The notes beneath the pieces are model-generated. The model worked only from the letters and a program-made list of their open reading frames with translations, was not told where the DNA came from and did no database searches. From assembly GCF_002875945.1 (NCBI RefSeq), contig NZ_MCZK01000151.1, forward strand, positions 1 to 48,249: DNA of 48,249 nucleotides, written 5' to 3'. Both the position numbers and the translations under genes were made by a program. The stretch comes from Vibrio lentus. Lineage in GTDB: Bacteria; Pseudomonadota; Gammaproteobacteria; Enterobacterales; Vibrionaceae. This document shows, one piece after another, positions 44,481 to 48,249 of the stretch; position 1 is the first letter of the stretch, and each line of letters starts with the position of its first letter.

Positions 44481-46223
44481 GTGAATAAGCCAATCATCAT
44501 CGTTGCGCTCGCTTCACTCACATACGGCTGCGGTGGAAGCAGCTCAAGTGATAGCAGTGACTCTTCTGATAACACCAATCCAGGATCGTCCTATGGCGTT
44601 GTTGCGCCTTATGATATTGCTAAGTATCAAAACATCCTCTCGAGTTCTGACCTTCAGGTATCGGATCCTAACGGCACAGAGGGTAATAAAACCTCTGAAG
44701 TGAAAGATGGGGATTTCGATGGCTACATCAGTGATTATTTTTACGCGGATGAAGAGACGGAAAACCTAATCTTCAAAATGGCGAACTATAAGATGCGTTC
44801 AGAGGTTCGTGAGGGAGAAAACTTCGATATCAATGAAACTGGCGTAAGACGAAGCCTGTATGCGGAAATAAGCTTACCTGATATCGAACATGCAATGGCG
44901 AGTTCACCCGCTGATCATGATGAAGTGACGTTGCTACAGATACACAATAAGGGCACTGACGAGAATGGCACAGGTTACATTCCTCATCCGTTATTACGTG
45001 TGGTGTGGGAGCAAGAGAGGGAAGGCCTCACAGGTCATTATTGGGCGGTCATGAAGAACAATGCGATTGACTGTAGCAGTGCTGCTGACTCTTCGGATTG
45101 TTATGCCACTTCGTACGATCGCTACGATTTAGGAGAGGCGGAACTGGATAGTTTTACCAAGTTTGATCTTTCTGTTTATGAAAACACACTGTCGATCAAA
45201 GTGAATGACGAAGTAAAAGTGAATCGAGATGTCGCGTATTGGCAGCACCTATTGAGTTATTTCAAAGCGGGTATCTACAACCAGTTCGAAAATGGTGAAG
45301 CGACCGCTTACTATCAGGCCTTGAGATACACCACGACTCAAATTAATGGTTCAAACGATTGGGACATTAATGATTGGAAGCTGACCATTCCCGCGAGTAA
45401 AGACACTTGGTATGGATCTGGTGGTGACAGTGCTGCTGAATTAGAACCGGAGCGTTGTGAATCGAGCAAAGATCTTCTTTCAAATGACAGCGATGTGTAC
45501 CACAGCGATATCAACCTTTCTTACTTCAATACAGATGAAGGAAGAATGCACTTTAGAGCGGATATGGGATATGGCACTTCTACTCAAAACTCTAGCTATA
45601 TTCGCTCTGAGCTTAGGGAGTTGTCTCAAAGCAGTGCTCAACCGGGTTGCAGTACTAGCGATGAAGATACAAGTTGGTATTTGAACGACACTAGAACAAA
45701 CGCTTCCAGTCACGAGCTAACCGCAAGTTTACGAATTGAAGACTATCCGAATATCAATAACCAAGATCCGAAAGTGGTGCTTGGGCAAATACACGGTTGG
45801 AAGATCAATCAAGCCTTGGTCAAGTTGCTTTGGGAAGGAGAGGGTAAGCCAGTGCGAGTAATATTGAACTCGGACTTTGAGCGTAATAATCAAGATTGCG
45901 ATTCTTGCGAACCGTTCAGTGTTGAGCTCGGTACTTACTCGGCCAGTGAAGAGTGGCGATATACGATTCGCGCTAACCAAAATGGTGTTTATCTGGCGAC
46001 TCATGATTCAGATGGAACCAATACAGTATCGCACATGATTGCTTGGGGCGAAGATTATCAAGATAAAGATGGAGAGACGGTTTCGTTGACGTCAGATTGG
46101 ACATCGACAGACATTGCATTCTATTTCAAAGCGGGTATCTACCCTCAATTTAAGCCTGATAGCGATTATGCCGGTGAGGTGTTTAATGTGAGCTTTAGCT
46201 CTCTTAGATCCACACACTATTGA
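44481..46223 (+). CDS. Lipoprotein alginate lyase with two PL7 domains (AlyA-like)
   Basis: 580 residues from a GTG start (AAGTGAGA 7 bp upstream). The N-terminus is a lipoprotein signal (SLTYGC, Cys17) followed by a Ser/Asp-rich linker. Two PL7 jelly-roll modules follow in tandem. Module 1 (about 40-285) has R106-S-E-V-R110, Q153-I-H155 and Y260-F-K-A-G-I-Y266. Module 2 (about 293-575) has R375-S-E-L-R379, Q436-I-H438 and Y548-F-K-A-G-I-Y554. All catalytic blocks of the family are intact in both, so both should cut. It probably sits in the outer membrane and degrades polymeric alginate endolytically. V. splendidus AlyA is the likely counterpart, but I cannot confirm the name. Confidence 0.88.
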   Translation: MNKPIIIVALASLTYGCGGSSSSDSSDSSDNTNPGSSYGVVAPYDIAKYQNILSSSDLQVSDPNGTEGNKTSEVKDGDFDGYISDYFYADEETENLIFKMANYKMRSEVREGENFDINETGVRRSLYAEISLPDIEHAMASSPADHDEVTLLQIHNKGTDENGTGYIPHPLLRVVWEQEREGLTGHYWAVMKNNAIDCSSAADSSDCYATSYDRYDLGEAELDSFTKFDLSVYENTLSIKVNDEVKVNRDVAYWQHLLSYFKAGIYNQFENGEATAYYQALRYTTTQINGSNDWDINDWKLTIPASKDTWYGSGGDSAAELEPERCESSKDLLSNDSDVYHSDINLSYFNTDEGRMHFRADMGYGTSTQNSSYIRSELRELSQSSAQPGCSTSDEDTSWYLNDTRTNASSHELTASLRIEDYPNINNQDPKVVLGQIHGWKINQALVKLLWEGEGKPVRVILNSDFERNNQDCDSCEPFSVELGTYSASEEWRYTIRANQNGVYLATHDSDGTNTVSHMIAWGEDYQDKDGETVSLTSDWTSTDIAFYFKAGIYPQFKPDSDYAGEVFNVSFSSLRSTHY

Positions 46224-46278
46224 GTATCCCGGAACTTGAATACCATCACTGATGCTTGAATAGTTATAACTGATATCT

Positions 46279-46317
46279 AAAGGCCACATTTGTTTCTAAC
46301 AAGGTGGTCTTTTTGTT
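46279..46317 (+). terminator. Intrinsic terminator of the double-PL7 gene
   Basis: AAAGGCCACATTTGTT pairs imperfectly with AACAAGGTGGTCTTT, then T5, about 55 bp after the stop. Confidence 0.7.
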
Positions 46318-46535
46318 TTCTGGAAGGGGAGGTGATTGGTTGCATTTATTGATGAAAAATCGGGCTCATTGAGTTAAAAATTCGTCGTTTCAACGTGGTT
46401 GTTCTTCGGCTTGCTAGCCTATTTTGTATTCCTAATTTATATATATTGTCTTTTATCAATAGGAAGTGTGATCCAGTTAAAGTATGGCAGATCGGAAAGT
46501 GTTCCTAGTCTCATTTATTCAATGAAATGTTTTAT

Positions 46536-46546
46536 TTGTATTATAA
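46536..46546. promoter_or_regulatory. Operator-like site 1 upstream of alyB
   Basis: TTGTATTATAA, one mismatch from TTGTANTACAA, 121 bp before the alyB ATG. Identical to the second copy at 46643. Confidence 0.35.
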
Positions 46547-46642
46547 GATTACGTAATATTTTTGTGTTATCGCAAATACTGAGAGAGGAATTGCCTTATA
46601 GCTCGTGTTTGCTGATTTAGCTTTCACTTACGAACGCTGTCT

Positions 46643-46653
46643 TTGTATTATAA
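46643..46653. promoter_or_regulatory. Operator-like site 2 upstream of alyB
   Basis: TTGTATTATAA, one mismatch from the consensus, 14 bp before the ATG, where binding would block translation initiation or early elongation rather than the promoter core. Confidence 0.35.
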
Positions 46654-46666
46654 TAATGGATTAAAT

Positions 46667-48249
46667 ATGAAACAAATCACTCTAAAAACCTTACTCGCTT
46701 CTTCTATTTTACTTGCGGTTGGCTGTGCAAGCACAAGCACGCCTACAGCAGATTTTCCAAATAACAAAGAGACCGGTGAAGCTATCCTAACACCGGTTGC
46801 TATGACCGCTAGTAGCCACGATGGCAACGGTCCCGATCGTTTGTTTGACCAAGACTTAACAACACGTTGGTCTTCTGCAGGTGACGGCGAGTGGGCCATG
46901 TTGGATTATGGTTCAGTGCAAGAGTTTGACGCTGTTCAAGCATCATTTAGCAAAGGTAATGAGCGTCAATCTAAATTTGATATTCAAGTTAGTGTTGACG
47001 GTGAAAACTGGACAACCGTACTTGAAAACCAAATGAGTTCAGGTAAAGCGATTGGCCTAGAGCGTTTTCAGTTTGAGCCTGCGGTTAAAGCACGTTACGT
47101 AAGATATGTTGGTCACGGTAACACCAAAAATGGTTGGAACAGTGTAACTGAACTAGCAGCGGTTAACTGTAACGTTAACGCTTGTCCAGCTAGCCATATC
47201 ATCACTTCAGATGTTGTTGCTGCAGAAGCCGTAATGATCGCTGAAATGAAAGCAGCAGAGAAAGCCCACAAGGCCGCACGCAAAGATCTTCGTTCTGGTA
47301 ACTTCGGTGTCGCAGCAGTTTACCCTTGTAAAACTTCAGTTGAATGTGACACTCGCAGTGCGCTACCAGTACCAACAGGCTTACCAGCAACACCTATTGC
47401 GGCTAATGCACCGAGCGAAAACTTTGATATGACTCACTGGTACCTATCTCAACCATTCGATCATGACAAAAATGGCAAGCCTGATGATGTGTCTGAGTGG
47501 AATCTGGCAAATGGTTACCAACACCCAGAAATCTTCTACACAGCTGACGACGGCGGCCTAGTATTCAAGGCTTACGTGAAAGGTGTACGTACATCTAAAA
47601 ACACTAAGTACGCGCGTACTGAGCTTCGTGAGATGATGCGTCGTGGTGACCAGTCTATAAGCACTAAAGGTGTTAATAAGAACAACTGGGTATTCTCAAG
47701 CGCACCTGAGTCTGACCTAGAAGCTGCCGCAGGTATTGACGGCGTTCTAGAAGCGACGTTGAAAATCGACCACGCAACAACAACGGGTAATGCGAATGAA
47801 GTAGGTCGCTTTATCATTGGTCAGATTCATGATCAAAACGATGAGCCGATTCGTTTGTACTACCGTAAATTACCAAACCAAGCAACGGGCGCAGTTTACT
47901 TTGCACACGAAAGCCAAGACGCGACCAAAGAGGACTTCTACCCTCTAGTGGGCGACATGACGGCTGAAGTGGGTGAAGATGGTATCGCGCTTGGCGAAGT
48001 GTTCAGCTACCGCATTGACGTTAAAGGCAACACGATGACTGTTAGCTTGATGCGTGAAGGCAAAGACGACGTTGTACAAGTCGTTGATATGAGCGAAAGC
48101 GGCTACGACGTTGGCGGCAAATACATGTACTTCAAAGCGGGTGTTTACAACCAAAACATCAGCGGCGACCTAGACGATTACTCACAAGCGACTTTCTACC
48201 AGCTAGACGTATCGCACGATCAATACAAAAAGGGCTCTTCTCCGCTTAG
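46667..48249 (+). CDS. alyB: Lipoprotein alginate lyase AlyB (CBM32 + PL7), 3' end outside the window
   Basis: Open frame of 527 codons plus two bases; no stop in frame before the window ends (the final TAG is in another frame). Lipoprotein signal LLAVGC with Cys20; CBM32 carbohydrate-binding module at about 40-168 (ASSHDGNGPDRLFDQDLTTR, ending in a Cys pair C169/C174); an Ala/Lys-rich helical linker at about 181-204; PL7 catalytic domain from about 250. Catalytic blocks R317-T-E-L-R321, Q386-I-H388 and Y488-F-K-A-G-V-Y494 are intact. The CBM32-helix-PL7 order is that of V. splendidus AlyB. It should bind and cut polymeric alginate at the cell surface. The jelly roll appears complete, so few residues are missing. 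Confidence 0.9.
   Translation, partial: MKQITLKTLLASSILLAVGCASTSTPTADFPNNKETGEAILTPVAMTASSHDGNGPDRLFDQDLTTRWSSAGDGEWAMLDYGSVQEFDAVQASFSKGNERQSKFDIQVSVDGENWTTVLENQMSSGKAIGLERFQFEPAVKARYVRYVGHGNTKNGWNSVTELAAVNCNVNACPASHIITSDVVAAEAVMIAEMKAAEKAHKAARKDLRSGNFGVAAVYPCKTSVECDTRSALPVPTGLPATPIAANAPSENFDMTHWYLSQPFDHDKNGKPDDVSEWNLANGYQHPEIFYTADDGGLVFKAYVKGVRTSKNTKYARTELREMMRRGDQSISTKGVNKNNWVFSSAPESDLEAAAGIDGVLEATLKIDHATTTGNANEVGRFIIGQIHDQNDEPIRLYYRKLPNQATGAVYFAHESQDATKEDFYPLVGDMTAEVGEDGIALGEVFSYRIDVKGNTMTVSLMREGKDDVVQVVDMSESGYDVGGKYMYFKAGVYNQNISGDLDDYSQATFYQLDVSHDQYKKGSSPL

Larger units (their letters stand above)
46224..46666. other. AT-rich intergenic region upstream of alyB
   Basis: 443 bp with the terminator of the previous gene and two identical operator-like sites. 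A 73-codon plus frame (46399-46620) reads as hydrophobic low-complexity sequence from AT-rich DNA with no ribosome binding site and is not called. Confidence 0.5.

Noticed and set aside
46399..46620. 73-codon hydrophobic plus-strand frame
   Set aside because: Typical of AT-rich non-coding DNA; no ribosome binding site; contains an operator-like site.

Overview
The window looks like a marine Vibrio, most likely of the Splendidus clade. The gene set and order (kdgF-kdgK-eda, two PL17 oligoalginate lyases, a PL15 oligoalginate lyase, two SSS symporters, DehR-type reductase, lipoprotein PL7 lyases) match the alginate-utilisation locus known from V. splendidus. This assignment rests on recognising families from the translations; no database search was possible. 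Both edges fall inside genes, so the window may be a whole contig.

Layout. (1) 1-13905: a giant repetitive type I secreted RTX adhesin, interrupted by one in-frame TAG at 2170-2172 and probably lacking its N-terminus. (2) 14026-14790 (-): a PheC-like periplasmic solute-binding protein. (3) 15087-16853 (-): SSS symporter 1. (4) 17899-19901 (-): kdgF-kdgK-eda, which convert unsaturated uronate to pyruvate and glyceraldehyde-3-P. (5) 20235-24580 (+): two tandem PL17 lyases, divergent from kdgF. (6) 25060-25914 (+): a fumarylacetoacetate-hydrolase family protein that carries an export signal. (7) 26285-29894 (-): a phnD-phnC-phnE-phnE type ABC importer without any phosphonate catabolic gene, next to an inverted-repeat element. 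(8) 30160-30876 (+): a FadR-type GntR regulator. (9) 31133-34605 (-): a tripartite tricarboxylate transporter operon (unknown 156-aa protein, tctC, tctB, tctA). (10) 35592-41199 (+): SSS symporter 2, PL15 oligoalginate lyase and DehR reductase. (11) 42314-48249 (+): a Cache-type chemoreceptor, a lipoprotein with two PL7 lyase domains, and AlyB (lipoprotein CBM32-PL7), which runs off the window.

How they work together. AlyB and the double-PL7 lipoprotein would cut alginate at the cell surface. The SSS symporters would import oligomers or monomers, and PL17/PL15 lyases would reduce oligomers to unsaturated uronate. KdgF would linearise this to DEHU, DehR would reduce DEHU to KDG, and KdgK plus Eda would feed central metabolism. 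The chemoreceptor may steer cells towards the substrate.

The most useful new signal is a recurring 11-bp palindrome, TTGT-N3-ACAA (usually TTGTANTACAA). It lies about 40-75 bp upstream of six transcription units, with weaker copies near alyB. It has the GT-N3-AC form of FadR-type GntR operators, so the regulator at 30160 is the obvious candidate. A copy before the tct operon suggests that this transporter belongs to the same regulon.
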